Of a DNA stretch of 64,000 bases, positions 50,829 to 60,280 are shown in pieces. The stretch is taken from assembly GCA_026770025.1 (NCBI GenBank), contig JAMXDE010000049.1, positions 186,001 through 250,000 of the forward strand, given 5' to 3'. The number at the start of each line of letters is the position of its first letter. Position 1 is the stretch's first letter. Made by a program: the position numbers and the translations under genes. Source of the DNA: Craspedostauros australis. Taxonomy: Eukaryota > Bacillariophyta > Bacillariophyceae > Mastogloiales > Achnanthaceae. The notes under the pieces were generated by a model, which worked only from the letters and a program-made list of their open reading frames with translations, did no database searches and was not told the origin of the DNA.

Positions 50829-53471
50829 ATGGCAACAGCAACAGATGCAACAGCAACAACAGGTGCAGCACCAGCTTTTCTCTGCCCCAACCGACATCGC
50901 CCTCCTCTCTATCTACTCTCCACTGAACATCGCACCATGAAGATCCGTCCTGGAAGCCACGTATCGAGTCCCTGCGGACCTCTTGTGACCTCTGCAAACA
51001 GCAAGGGCAAGGTCCGAAGCGTCCTGTACGGTGTCGTCCTTAAGTCCCTCCCCAAGAATCACTGGGTTGTGCACTGGCGTTCCATCAATGCAGTGTGTCA
51101 ACATGCAGGGACCAAGCTCACCCTCCTGGACAAGACGCGAGTCGATTTGGACAGCAGCTGTGTCGAGGAGCTCATCCGCACGCAGAGTGTTGGGAAAGGA
51201 TCAGCTGATCTAGACAAATTGTACAAGACTTCGCGATACCACAAGCTCTGTCACACCACATCAACGTTCAGTGACACATCTTACTCGCAACGCTCCAATG
51301 TCTCATCCCTTCCTAACAGCGCATCAGCCAGCCATGGCGCAGACATGGACGTCTCCAACCGAAACACGGATGGATCTGCGCCAGGAATCTCGATTTGCGG
51401 CGACGATGATGCAACAGGTGACCTGCATTCAACGTTTGACCCGAGCACAGGCGATTTGCTCGCGGGTGATGAATTCGACTACATCATGCTACGTGAACAA
51501 GAGCCAGCAGGATACTCACACATGGAGGAGAAGAATGAATTGATGAATACTACAGTCACAGTTGGCAAGCAGAAGCATGCAGTGTCATGGACAGTAGTTG
51601 ATGACGATTCTATTCAACACTGTGACGACGAGCCTCAAACCAAGCTTGGTGTGGCAGGTTTTGACTTCGGCAAAAAATGTTCGCGAGATGACACCAATCG
51701 CGACCGGATTAACCTGCTGGGACTGGTGCAACATCTGTGGCCAGGCGACTGGAAGCGACAAATCGACGCTCTCAACAGGCGAATCATTGCAGGCGTAATT
51801 GATGTTGGCGGGAGGCGCAACCAAGACCCTGTGTCGGAGCGCGAACTGTGGGTGTTTTTTGGGATCATGCTTGTTGGCAAGCTGGATTCCACCACAAAGC
51901 TCTGGGGCAACCGGATGAGTGAAGGCTTCTGTGACGTAAGAGATCTCACGAAGCACATGCCTTTCCACCGATTCAAGCACATCCGCGAACACTTCATTCC
52001 TTACCTGTTCTCTGACCCGGCCAGGCAACACAGCGACAAGTGGTGGCAAATTCAACCTGGGGTGGAGTTATTCAACAAACGTCGTTGTGACACGATCATT
52101 CCGGGTCAGGTAAAAGTCATGGACGAAAGCATGACTGCGTATAAGCCTCGTCTGACGCCCACTGGAAACCTTCCACATCTGACGCACATTCCGCGCAAGC
52201 CGGAACCACTTGGGGTGGAGTTTAAAACCGTTGCTGATGGCGAAACCGGTATCATGCTTCATTTGGAGATTCAACGCGGAAAGCGAGAGATGGACAAGGC
52301 CGATCACGTGAGAGATTGTGGGAAAGCAACTGTTGCCTGTTCTCTGCGCATGGCTCTGGCAACGCATGACATTGGGCGAAACAACATCCACATCGACACG
52401 TCAGAGTTTTCCTTCCCAAGAAGCATTTTCATTGGAGATTCGTGGTTCGCCTCTGTGCAGACGTGCTCGGAGATCGCTGTGAAGGCAAATTCAGGATTCA
52501 TTGGAATCATCAAAACCTCGTCCGCCGGCTTCCCACTCAAGTTCCTCCAAGAAAAGATGAGCGACTGGCCCTCCGGAACACAGCTGCTTCTGAAACGCAA
52601 CCGTGACGATGGGGATGTTGATCGTGATGATACCGCAACAGAAATATACGCCCTGGGATACAAGTACTCGCGCAATTCAGTGATTCCATTTGTGTTCTCC
52701 TCTGGATCAGGACATTTGGGGGCATCCACACCCTACATCGCAAGATGGATCGACGACGAACGCAGGCATCAAACGAAGGAGGTTCCACGACCCGAGGTGG
52801 CGAGTAAGTATTTTGGTGCATGCAATGCCGTGGACACGCACAATCATGTTCGCCAAGATGTGTTGGGACTCGAGAGGATCTGGGTGACAAAGGACGGGTA
52901 TTTCCGCCTGGTGACAACTTTGTTCGCCCTCACTGTCGTGGATGCAATGAAGGCATACACATATCATCTCGGTTCTCGCCACAGGCACAAACAGGTTACA
53001 CTGCGAACCTTCATCAACATGCTCGCGCAGGACATGATCTGCAACAACGAACATGACACGCCACGGTGTCTGGAAACCACATCTATTCTGCCACAAGGGC
53101 ACGCTTGCAATAACGTGGACGACGGGACGAATAAATCCAACGAGCCAAACGACAGCGCGACCAACAACAACAGCCAACCACAACAGCAACAGAAACAATC
53201 ATCACACCGAAGCGGCCATCACCACCTGGTGAAATCACAGAAAAAACTGCCAAATGTGTACAAGGATCGGAAAGGGCGCTTGAGACGAGGACAGAGATCT
53301 GCTCGAGGACGATGTATCGTCTGCAACAAGCTGGTTGTCTTCGTCTGCGAACATTGTCCATCAGCTGCGCCTGGGACGCCCGTGTGGTGCTGCCCAGCAG
53401 TCCCAAAAAAAAGTGACACCCGCACATGCTTCCACACACATGCCACGAGCGACGAGGGAAATTCACACTAA
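50829..53471 (+). CDS. piggyBac transposase (880 aa)
   Basis: Cuts and joins DNA at the element's ends. The N-terminus has a small basic module (KGKVRSVLYGVVLKSL, NHWVVHWRS) seen in algal piggyBac proteins, then a low-complexity acidic stretch. The DDE_Tnp_1_7 region spans about residues 335-715. Catalytic Asp432 is in VKVMDESM, Asp537 in FIGDSWFAS and Asp669 in NAVDTHNHVRQ. The fourth acidic residue of insect piggyBac (GVDTxDQ) is replaced by Asn672, as I recall from other protist members. The C-terminal cysteine-rich domain (about 829-873) has CIVC, CEHC, CC, then CFHTHA, a zinc-binding fold that recognises the ends. A Gln/Asn/His-rich linker precedes it. Uninterrupted frame with ATG context ACCATGG. 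Confidence 0.95.
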   Translation: MATATDATATTGAAPAFLCPNRHRPPLYLLSTEHRTMKIRPGSHVSSPCGPLVTSANSKGKVRSVLYGVVLKSLPKNHWVVHWRSINAVCQHAGTKLTLLDKTRVDLDSSCVEELIRTQSVGKGSADLDKLYKTSRYHKLCHTTSTFSDTSYSQRSNVSSLPNSASASHGADMDVSNRNTDGSAPGISICGDDDATGDLHSTFDPSTGDLLAGDEFDYIMLREQEPAGYSHMEEKNELMNTTVTVGKQKHAVSWTVVDDDSIQHCDDEPQTKLGVAGFDFGKKCSRDDTNRDRINLLGLVQHLWPGDWKRQIDALNRRIIAGVIDVGGRRNQDPVSERELWVFFGIMLVGKLDSTTKLWGNRMSEGFCDVRDLTKHMPFHRFKHIREHFIPYLFSDPARQHSDKWWQIQPGVELFNKRRCDTIIPGQVKVMDESMTAYKPRLTPTGNLPHLTHIPRKPEPLGVEFKTVADGETGIMLHLEIQRGKREMDKADHVRDCGKATVACSLRMALATHDIGRNNIHIDTSEFSFPRSIFIGDSWFASVQTCSEIAVKANSGFIGIIKTSSAGFPLKFLQEKMSDWPSGTQLLLKRNRDDGDVDRDDTATEIYALGYKYSRNSVIPFVFSSGSGHLGASTPYIARWIDDERRHQTKEVPRPEVASKYFGACNAVDTHNHVRQDVLGLERIWVTKDGYFRLVTTLFALTVVDAMKAYTYHLGSRHRHKQVTLRTFINMLAQDMICNNEHDTPRCLETTSILPQGHACNNVDDGTNKSNEPNDSATNNNSQPQQQQKQSSHRSGHHHLVKSQKKLPNVYKDRKGRLRRGQRSARGRCIVCNKLVVFVCEHCPSAAPGTPVWCCPAVPKKSDTRTCFHTHATSDEGNSH

Positions 53472-53978
53472 TCAATAAATACACTTACATACAGTATAAT
53501 CTGTGTGCGTGTGGAGAGGGCATCAATTGATTGATTTGACTGTGCTGTTGTCTCTCGCCAAGGGTGTTGGCGATTCTTCGTGAACGAAATTGTGAGGAGG
53601 GGAAGCGAAGATGATGTGTGTGACGATTCCAAACGTGTCTGTGGTGCCCAAACACGTCTCGAATGCCTGAAAGCATTCATGAATGAAAAGGGTGCTTGAC
53701 AGATCACATCAGTGCTCACCGAGCAAGAGAGCAACGGCCACCAAACTTTAGGATTGTATATATAAACTATATGCTATGCTACAATAGAAATACGAGTACA
53801 GGAACACGCACAAGAGCTAAGTCCGGAGAGTTTAACTTTGGTTGATGCTGTTTTTGGCCTTTTTTTGTTCGGGACTTAAGTAGAAAATGTACTACATTCT
53901 ACAGAGCAGTTTCTGTGATCCAAACATCGCCAAACATCGCCAATTTGTTTGGCTACAGCCGGCTCTTTGAGGCACTAG

Positions 53979-54090
53979 AGCAGATCAAGACACTAGCAGG
54001 AGCCAAGACCGCAACTCCTCAGCTCAGCAATGTAATATCTCATAATATTAGCGAACAACATTGATTCACACACTACTCGTCTTATTGACA
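53979..54090 (+). repeat. Copia right LTR, part after the nested transposon
   Basis: Last 112 bases of the right LTR, identical to the matching part of the left LTR, followed by the ACGAT duplication at 54091-54095. Confidence 0.92.
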
Positions 54091-54365
54091 ACGATGTCGT
54101 CATCAAAGTCTTTGTCCTCCCATGTTCCTGACTCATCTGAGCTTTCGTCCGCAAGTCTCTCGCCGCTCATTTGGTCCTGATCAGCACTTGATGCATGTTG
54201 GAAGCCTCCAAGTCGCAGCATGTCACGAGGCGGCTGCTGATTGCGTCCGTGGTCAACTCCTGCCGTGGTCTCGAGCATTGGTGTGCTCAACACCTCATCT
54301 TGATTGCCTTCCTGTTGTTTCTGCTGTTGCTTTCTATCTTCGTCCTTGACGCTGTGCTTCCACAT
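54091..54365 (-). pseudogene. Host gene interrupted by a copia element, 5' part
   Basis: Minus-strand frame entering the copia element from its right side. From an ATG at 54365 it reads MWKHSVKDEDRKQQQ, a Gln-rich stretch, then Ser/Asp/Glu-rich sequence ending WEDKDFDDDIV at the ACGAT duplication. Its phase agrees with the part at 44676-45011. A pyrimidine run followed by TAG just upstream (about 54390-54405 on this strand) could be an intron acceptor, so earlier exons may exist. The protein is acidic and probably disordered here. Family not recognised. It diverges from the CRAL-TRIO gene at 54867. Confidence 0.5.
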
Positions 54366-54735
54366 CGTCAAAGGATTTGTGTGTGCATGACTACCAGAGA
54401 GAGAGAGCCACCCACAAAGCGGAAGGAAGAACTGTTGCAAACGTGGATCAAGAGCGACACGACTGTACTTCAAACGTGCGTTCAGAAGTGCACGACTAAA
54501 TCAACAGAATCCAAGGGGTCGAAGTGTTCGAATCCGGCTTGTCGGCATCAACAGAACGACGCCTTCGATTGTGTTCTTGGAACAGAAACCAGGATGTGAG
54601 GCGGAATGGTTTCCCTCGAAACCGAAAAGGCCTTCAACACGATGAAGTGGGCAATTGAGTTCGCTTGGCTGTGCGTCCGTGACATCATGCTTTGTCTGTG
54701 AACTGTGTGCCTCTCGATCCCGTTTATTCTCTGGT

Positions 54736-54811
54736 TGACATGACGCTGGCCTGACATGACGCTGGTCTGACATGACGCTGGTTGACATGACGCTGGTTGA
54801 CATGACGCTGG
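54736..54811. repeat. 15-16-bp minisatellite in a divergent promoter
   Basis: Five units of TGACATGACGCTGG with one or two variable bases, ending 55 bases before the CRAL-TRIO gene start. Each unit holds TGACATGACG, close to a half-CRE. The array may act in regulation; only the repeat itself is certain. Confidence 0.9.
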
Positions 54812-54866
54812 CATAATCTGTTTCCTTCCACCAATACTCTACGCAATTGCAAACTCGACACTGAAG

Positions 54867-56519
54867 ATGACGATGAAGTTCTTCGATTTCGTGAGCTCCG
54901 AAGAGATCATATCCGCCTTTGATGACGATGGTGATGGCGATGGGGTCAACGACCCGTGTTGGTCGCTCCTTCATGATGATGAAGTAGATCGGCTACTCGC
55001 GGTCGAAGCGCCGGCTGCTCTCAACGAAACAGTCGATGAGGAAAACCAGCAGCAGCAGCAACAACAACAACGACAGCAACATCGAGAGCCTTTGCAAGAG
55101 AACACAACTGGCGAATCGGTAGAGCAAGCATCAAGGCAAAGCACCAAGCGCGGTTGGGATGGGAACAGCACGGTTGCATCTCAGGATTCCGCGGACGATG
55201 TCATGCAGTCCCCGCCACCCGACCAATTCGATGGAGAATTGCTGGATGCCGAAAGACAGCAGGCGCGCGAAATCAATGCGTTATCGCTTCAGGAGAGGGA
55301 GACGCTGTACGAGGATATCCATGGAGTTCGACGCCCAATCGAGGAAACCGAAGAATTCCGACAGGAACATTTGCAACGGTTGGAGACGGAGCTGACAGTG
55401 GGCCTCTACGACAGCAAGCGCAAGTACAAGCTGCCGATCAAAAACACCGAGATCAAGGAGGCCTATATCATCACATCATTTCTGGCGCCGCGCATCACGT
55501 CTGATGTGAACCTGCGGCTCACGATGCTCAGAGCGACGCACTGGGACGTGCAAGAGGCAGCCATGAAGACCATGAAGTATTTCCATGCAAAGCAGAAGCT
55601 GTTTGGGAAGGAGGTCTGTCTGCGGCCGCTTGTATTCGGGGATCTGCAGCAGGATGCCCAAGAATCGATGGAACAAGGCGCTTTCAAGATACATGACGAT
55701 GGTGAAGGCATCTGCTTTCGCCCCATGATGCTCAACCTGACAAACCGCTGGAAGACAGGCACCGCGCTATCTCTGGCGCAGGCGATATTTTATTCGACGC
55801 ACATGTTCGGACGGACAGTCCGTGCTCAGCAACGGGGCGTCGTTGGTATCATTTATACGATTGGGACGGACCTCGCCCATTTCAGAAGAGCGCTTGCGGC
55901 GGTTAGATTCAACATGATCGATGCGACGCCGATGCGTCCCGCTGGGATGCATATGTGCTTTTCCAACACCCGTATCAAGCCGGTCTTATCGGCTGTGTTG
56001 AAAGCCTTGCCCAAAGCATTTCGAATTCGATTCAAGTTGCACTTTGGGTCACCCCGGGAATGCAACAGAGAATTGATGACGTACGGGGTGCCTGCGAGCT
56101 TGTTGCCGGACGAAGACAGCATAGCTTGCGGTGGGGTGGCTGTACCTGAGATGATCACCAAGTGCTTGGCACGCGATCGAGATGCGTTGCAGAGATACTA
56201 TGCAGGCAAGCCAAAGGAATGCATCGAAGGTCAGCCGCAACCGAGAGACATACTGCTGGGAAGAGGCCGCCCATATCAAAAATATCCCGGCAACATGGAC
56301 TTCGCTCAGCTGCTGCAGAAGCGCAAGACATCGTACAACGACCCGCTGAAGACCAAGTCGGAAAAGACGGAGCTGACGAAGCAGTTGGTGAAGGAGTTGC
56401 GTGATGCTGGCGTGCGCTTTCTGAAACGCGACAAATCTGGAGATTGGTGGCAAGAGGTCCCCGACACCGTGGCCAGGGAACGCGTGGCGATGAGTCTGCG
56501 CAACCTGTCGAGGAAGTGA
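54867..56519 (+). CDS. CRAL-TRIO (Sec14-like) protein with C-terminal DUF6824-like domain (550 aa)
   Basis: The N-terminal quarter is acidic with a CAG/CAA-coded Gln run (about residues 60-75). From about residue 145 the chain is well ordered, with LSLQERETLYEDIHGV and a helical lead-in. A CRAL-TRIO lipid-binding domain (about 275-415) includes GVVGIIYTIGTDLAHF and ends LMTYGVPASLLPDE, the usual close of this fold. A DUF6824-like domain follows (about 457-545): PRDILLGRGRPYQKYPGN, LTKQLVKELRDAGVRFLK, WQEVPDTVARERVAMSLR. This pairing is common in diatoms. Sec14-type domains carry phosphoinositides or other lipids; DUF6824 has no known activity. Double ATG start (MTMKFF). Confidence 0.88.
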   Translation: MTMKFFDFVSSEEIISAFDDDGDGDGVNDPCWSLLHDDEVDRLLAVEAPAALNETVDEENQQQQQQQQRQQHREPLQENTTGESVEQASRQSTKRGWDGNSTVASQDSADDVMQSPPPDQFDGELLDAERQQAREINALSLQERETLYEDIHGVRRPIEETEEFRQEHLQRLETELTVGLYDSKRKYKLPIKNTEIKEAYIITSFLAPRITSDVNLRLTMLRATHWDVQEAAMKTMKYFHAKQKLFGKEVCLRPLVFGDLQQDAQESMEQGAFKIHDDGEGICFRPMMLNLTNRWKTGTALSLAQAIFYSTHMFGRTVRAQQRGVVGIIYTIGTDLAHFRRALAAVRFNMIDATPMRPAGMHMCFSNTRIKPVLSAVLKALPKAFRIRFKLHFGSPRECNRELMTYGVPASLLPDEDSIACGGVAVPEMITKCLARDRDALQRYYAGKPKECIEGQPQPRDILLGRGRPYQKYPGNMDFAQLLQKRKTSYNDPLKTKSEKTELTKQLVKELRDAGVRFLKRDKSGDWWQEVPDTVARERVAMSLRNLSRK

Positions 56520-59323
56520 GAGGACTGCGGAGAGTACGCCAGAAATGCATTGCACTGTAATATAATAGTGATTTTTCCCCACGATAGAGGACCCCCCTTG
56601 CGCCAGGACGCAGATTTTTACTAGCGGTGTGCGTGAACTGTTGCGCCCTGACGCAAACGAAAAATAACGCGACGATTTGTCGCGACGTTTAATCGTGATA
56701 GACTCGTTCGACTAAATGGCAAACAAAACCCTTCCCACATCGAGTGTTTCTTCGTGTTGTTTTGGGTTCTCATGCCACCACCCGATTCTTCGTGTTGTTT
56801 GTTGCGCTGCACAATATCGCATGCTTTTGTGTGCATTCCATCCCAGACACTATACTTTTGCTTGTTGTTGTTTGGAGAGTAATTATGAATAGGAAGCTGC
56901 CTCTTCCAACTCGTTCGTGCAATGTAACTGCCAAGGAACAATCTACAGTCTTTATTTGAAACCTACAGGTATCCGGTGGCTGCAATGTTCAACTGATTCC
57001 TTTCCTTTCTTCGATGTTGGTCGAACATGCGACCCTCTCAGCTCCCTCCTCGTGTCGTCGCGTGGTTGCTCCAGTTACTATGAATGTATCCAGTGCCGTA
57101 TTCATATCTTCAGTGGCTGACCATGTGTGTCAAGATGTACATGTGAGTATCTGTCAAGATGTACGTGTATATGTGCATCGTTCACCCGTTAATCTCTCAT
57201 ACGCACTTGGACGGTACAACTACATTCGTGTCAATAGTATGCTGTGATTCGTCAGAATTACAGTGGAAATGGAACACACGAAAATGAGCAAGATTTCTGG
57301 AGGAAATTTGCAATCGACGATTTCTGAGAGAATTAGAACATCGTCCGTCCATCCATCAATGGTACCAAGAGAATCTCGAGGTACTTCCCAACTAAACCTC
57401 AGATGACAATATCATCTGACAGACTGCTGCATCACCAATGGAACATGACATCTGGAAAGCAGAAGGACACCTACTGACGTTGACAGGATGTCATCATGTC
57501 ACCACGTCGACATCTGTCTCCAAGTCAGAGCAGGAGGCGAAGATCCGATGACTGAAGGACATCAGGATCATGGATACAGAAGGTGAACTTCAAATGGTAA
57601 GTACTCATGGAGTAGGAACCAGTACTGAATGAACGGAGTGTTGAATGCGGAGTACGCATCGAACACAGAGTGTCGTGTAGCATGAGCACACGATGTTGAG
57701 AGAGAGAGAGAGAGAGAATACGAAGAATAGCAAGAGAGCATCTCGTGTACCAACTCATAGTCCGAGACTGAATCTATGAAACAGATTGAAGCACTGAGAG
57801 CATCAGACAAGAGAACAAACACCAAGAGGATTGGAGTGCCAACATATTGAAATAGCAAACAGAACGACTATCAACAATACCGTCTTCCACGATCATAGGC
57901 TTCCAATCATAGAACTTGCCAACAAAAGAAGGCTGATCTGGTCAAGCTGGAGAAGACGTAGACAGCAACATCATGGAGGGATACTTCGAGCTCCTCGATC
58001 TGTGGGAGGTTGTGATTGCGGACAAAGTTCGTTTCAAGTGACTTGGCAGCCTGCTCAGTGGTCATCTTGATACCACTGTCCATGAGGTTCATCTGGTTGA
58101 TTCTGCATGGTTGGTCGGCTATGAGGCTTTAGCAAGTTGCTGAAGTTGGTATCATCATAGAACGCCTTCCTCTTGCTTCTTCGATTGTATGTAGATATCA
58201 TCAGTCAGATCAATCCAAAGGAGATGTGGTTGCGATGCCTGGGAGGTTTGCACAGTAAGTTATGCTGACCATGTAGTCCAATAACGTTGCACTGTTGAGA
58301 AAACCATCATTGTTCGAAGCAACATCAGCATCGCGATCAACACCAATGCCAACACCAATGCCAACGTCAACACCAACACCAACAATGGCACTCATGGAGG
58401 TGGCAACTATCTCACGTAGCATCCATGAACCCATGTTGGCTTCATTTCCAATTGGTGATCCTCTCGTTGCTGATGAGGGTTGTAGATCCGCACAGGCGAG
58501 CTGTCTCTCTTGCTTTGTGCATGTCCATGATGGCTTGAAGCCTCCAACCCTCTTGATGCTAAAGCATAGTACGAGTGCGAGTGGACCACCCAAACAGTCT
58601 TCTCCTCCCACCACCACCATGCGCAACCGCGTCTTCTTTGCAGCGCGTTCGCGTGATGGCAACCACAACACCGAAGTCGCCGTGTTTGGTTTTGGCGCGC
58701 TTTTTGACACGATTGATGTTGAAGCACTATCATAGTCCTTCAGGTCGCCGAAACAACAGATCTGGCGAAACACAGCGAAGGTTGTCGGCGTGTATTTCCC
58801 CCACGTCGTTGGTGGTGGTGGTGGTGGTGGTGGCAGAAGAGAACAACAGATGCATGATGTGATGTAATGCAATGCGATGGATGAGCAGAGAGGAGGAGAT
58901 AGTGGCCATGACAACGATACGAGTGAAGAGCAAGGCTGGAAGACACCAGAGACAGAGATGTAGATCGGTGTACATCGCCATGTTCATACCATTTCGATCA
59001 GGCGATGCACTGTGCTCCGGCCCTCTCTCTCTCTCTCTCTCGCTCTGGAGACGCACTCCAGCACCAACAGCAGATCTATTGGCATCTTCGCCTTCCACAT
59101 TGGAGGTCATTGGCCATGAGCAGACACAACATCTGTGCATCGTCTGCTGTATGATTTCAATGCATGGCCTAGTATCATTGATGGTGAAGTGGTGGATCTG
59201 AAGCTCTGCTTTCACTTCATGTCAAGCCTGTGTCGGAATGTGTGTACTCGGATGTGTATGCATCAGTCACACTTGCGCGCCATCATCCAGAATATGTGGT
59301 GGCGGAATCACGACACAAAACTA
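56520..59323. other. Intergenic stretch without a supportable gene
   Basis: Holds two similar words, TTGCGCCAGGACGCAG (56598) and TTGCGCCCTGACGCAA (56641), and CGCGACGATTTGTCGCGACG close after. A GA run at 57699-57716, a hexamer array at 58338-58386, a GGT run near 58808-58835 and a CT run near 59022-59040 follow. Frames at 58210-58914 on both strands owe much to the hexamer array. Confidence 0.5.
58338..58386. repeat. CCAACACCAATG hexamer-type minisatellite
   Basis: About eight six-base units of the CCAACN/CCAATG type, related to the array at 2340-2402. Confidence 0.85.
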
Positions 59324-59331
59324 TGACGTCA
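59324..59331. promoter_or_regulatory. CRE-type palindrome TGACGTCA at the probable LTR start
   Basis: Third perfect CRE in non-coding DNA of the window, about 950 bases before the polyprotein start of the second copia-type element. Confidence 0.45.
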
Positions 59332-60280
59332 CAGCGTATTAGCGCACGCTAAATCTCTAACAATAGCGACACCCGTCGACCAATCAGAAATCTTCACTTT
59401 TCTTACCTTTTCCGTTCCGAACGGAAATTTTGGTCGAAAATCTGTTGTGTCAGATTTGTGTCGCATTTCGCGTCGCAAGAATCGTTTTCCCTCAATCACA
59501 GATCCAAAAATGTCGTGGAAATTGATTTCTTGCCAAGATGAACCAATCTGCCCAATCAGGACAGACTTGGATCTTGGGTGTGACACGTGCGAATCTTGTC
59601 CTGACCTTCTCAAGTGAATACGATCAATCGTGTGATCGTACTACTAGCAACATCGTGAGAAGACGTAATTCGCAACACGGGCTATCGCGGTGTTTTGTTC
59701 ATTGACTTTTGCACCTCATCTTCACGCAGTAACACGCACATTTGCCGTGTTGTCTCCGTGTTAATTTTACTTGCAATTTGCATGAGACCTGTCATGTCTC
59801 TCTCATGCTCACAGTTCCAAGATAACAATCTTGTGAGCTCGATAGCATCTATACTACCATACGAATAACACTCAAATAACAAACACTCATCCTCACCCCA
59901 ACAACGATCTGATCACTCTACGTTTCGGTGCGGAATCCCATCTTCGATTTCGTTCTACCAGATTAACAGTCGCAAGCTTTCACCTACTGAATTGATTGCG
60001 TGACAATCCATCCATCCTTCATCCCTCGTCCATCCACGAGCGATCCCTTCACCTTCCATCACGTGACGACGTGATTTCGGCTTCCCTTCGGCTTTCTCGC
60101 ATTCGCAGAACGCCCTCCTTTCGGTTCCCCTGCTGAGTTCGGGCCTTCCCACTCAGCCATCCAAGACTTCCTGCAGCACCCTCCCGCACCAGAAGACGAT
60201 TCAGTCAGTGCACTCCAGCCTCAGCTATCCTTCAGCCTCCAGCATCCTCATCCACTCGCTCCATCCATCCATCGCCAATC

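Larger units (their letters stand above)
50214..53974 (+). mobile_element. piggyBac-family DNA transposon nested in the copia 3' LTR
   Basis: Complete 3,761-bp element with perfect 16-bp terminal inverted repeats TGCCTCAAAGAGCCGG (50214-50229 and 53959-53974). The ends carry matching subterminal motifs: TTTGGCGATG repeats at 50239-50258 and 50477-50486 on the left and their inverse at 53925-53944 on the right; TTGGCTACA on both sides; and CTCCGGACTTAGC on the left with its inverse near 53818. The only gene is the transposase. The exact fit of CTAG-flanked ends to the uninterrupted left LTR fixes the borders to the base. Intact open frame and sharp ends indicate recent movement. Confidence 0.93.
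45012..54090 (+). mobile_element. Ty1/copia LTR retrotransposon (CoDi-like), young, carrying a nested piggyBac
   Basis: LTR element of the Ty1/copia superfamily in plus orientation, 5,314 bases without the nested DNA transposon and its extra CTAG. Left LTR 45012-45200; right LTR 50137-50213 plus 53979-54090. Both add up to 189 bases and read as identical, so the insertion is recent. Flanking ACGAT repeats mark the insertion site within a minus-strand host gene. Internal parts in order: gag, protease, integrase, reverse transcriptase, RNase H, the order that defines copia against gypsy. It looks whole apart from the transposon inserted in its 3' LTR. Because the LTRs match, the nested piggyBac is younger still. 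Confidence 0.93.

Noticed and set aside
58210-58914. Minus-strand and plus-strand frames with PTPMPT- or GVGVDV-type repeats
   Set aside because: Their length comes from the hexamer minisatellite at 58338-58386, and neither strand shows a domain or convincing start.
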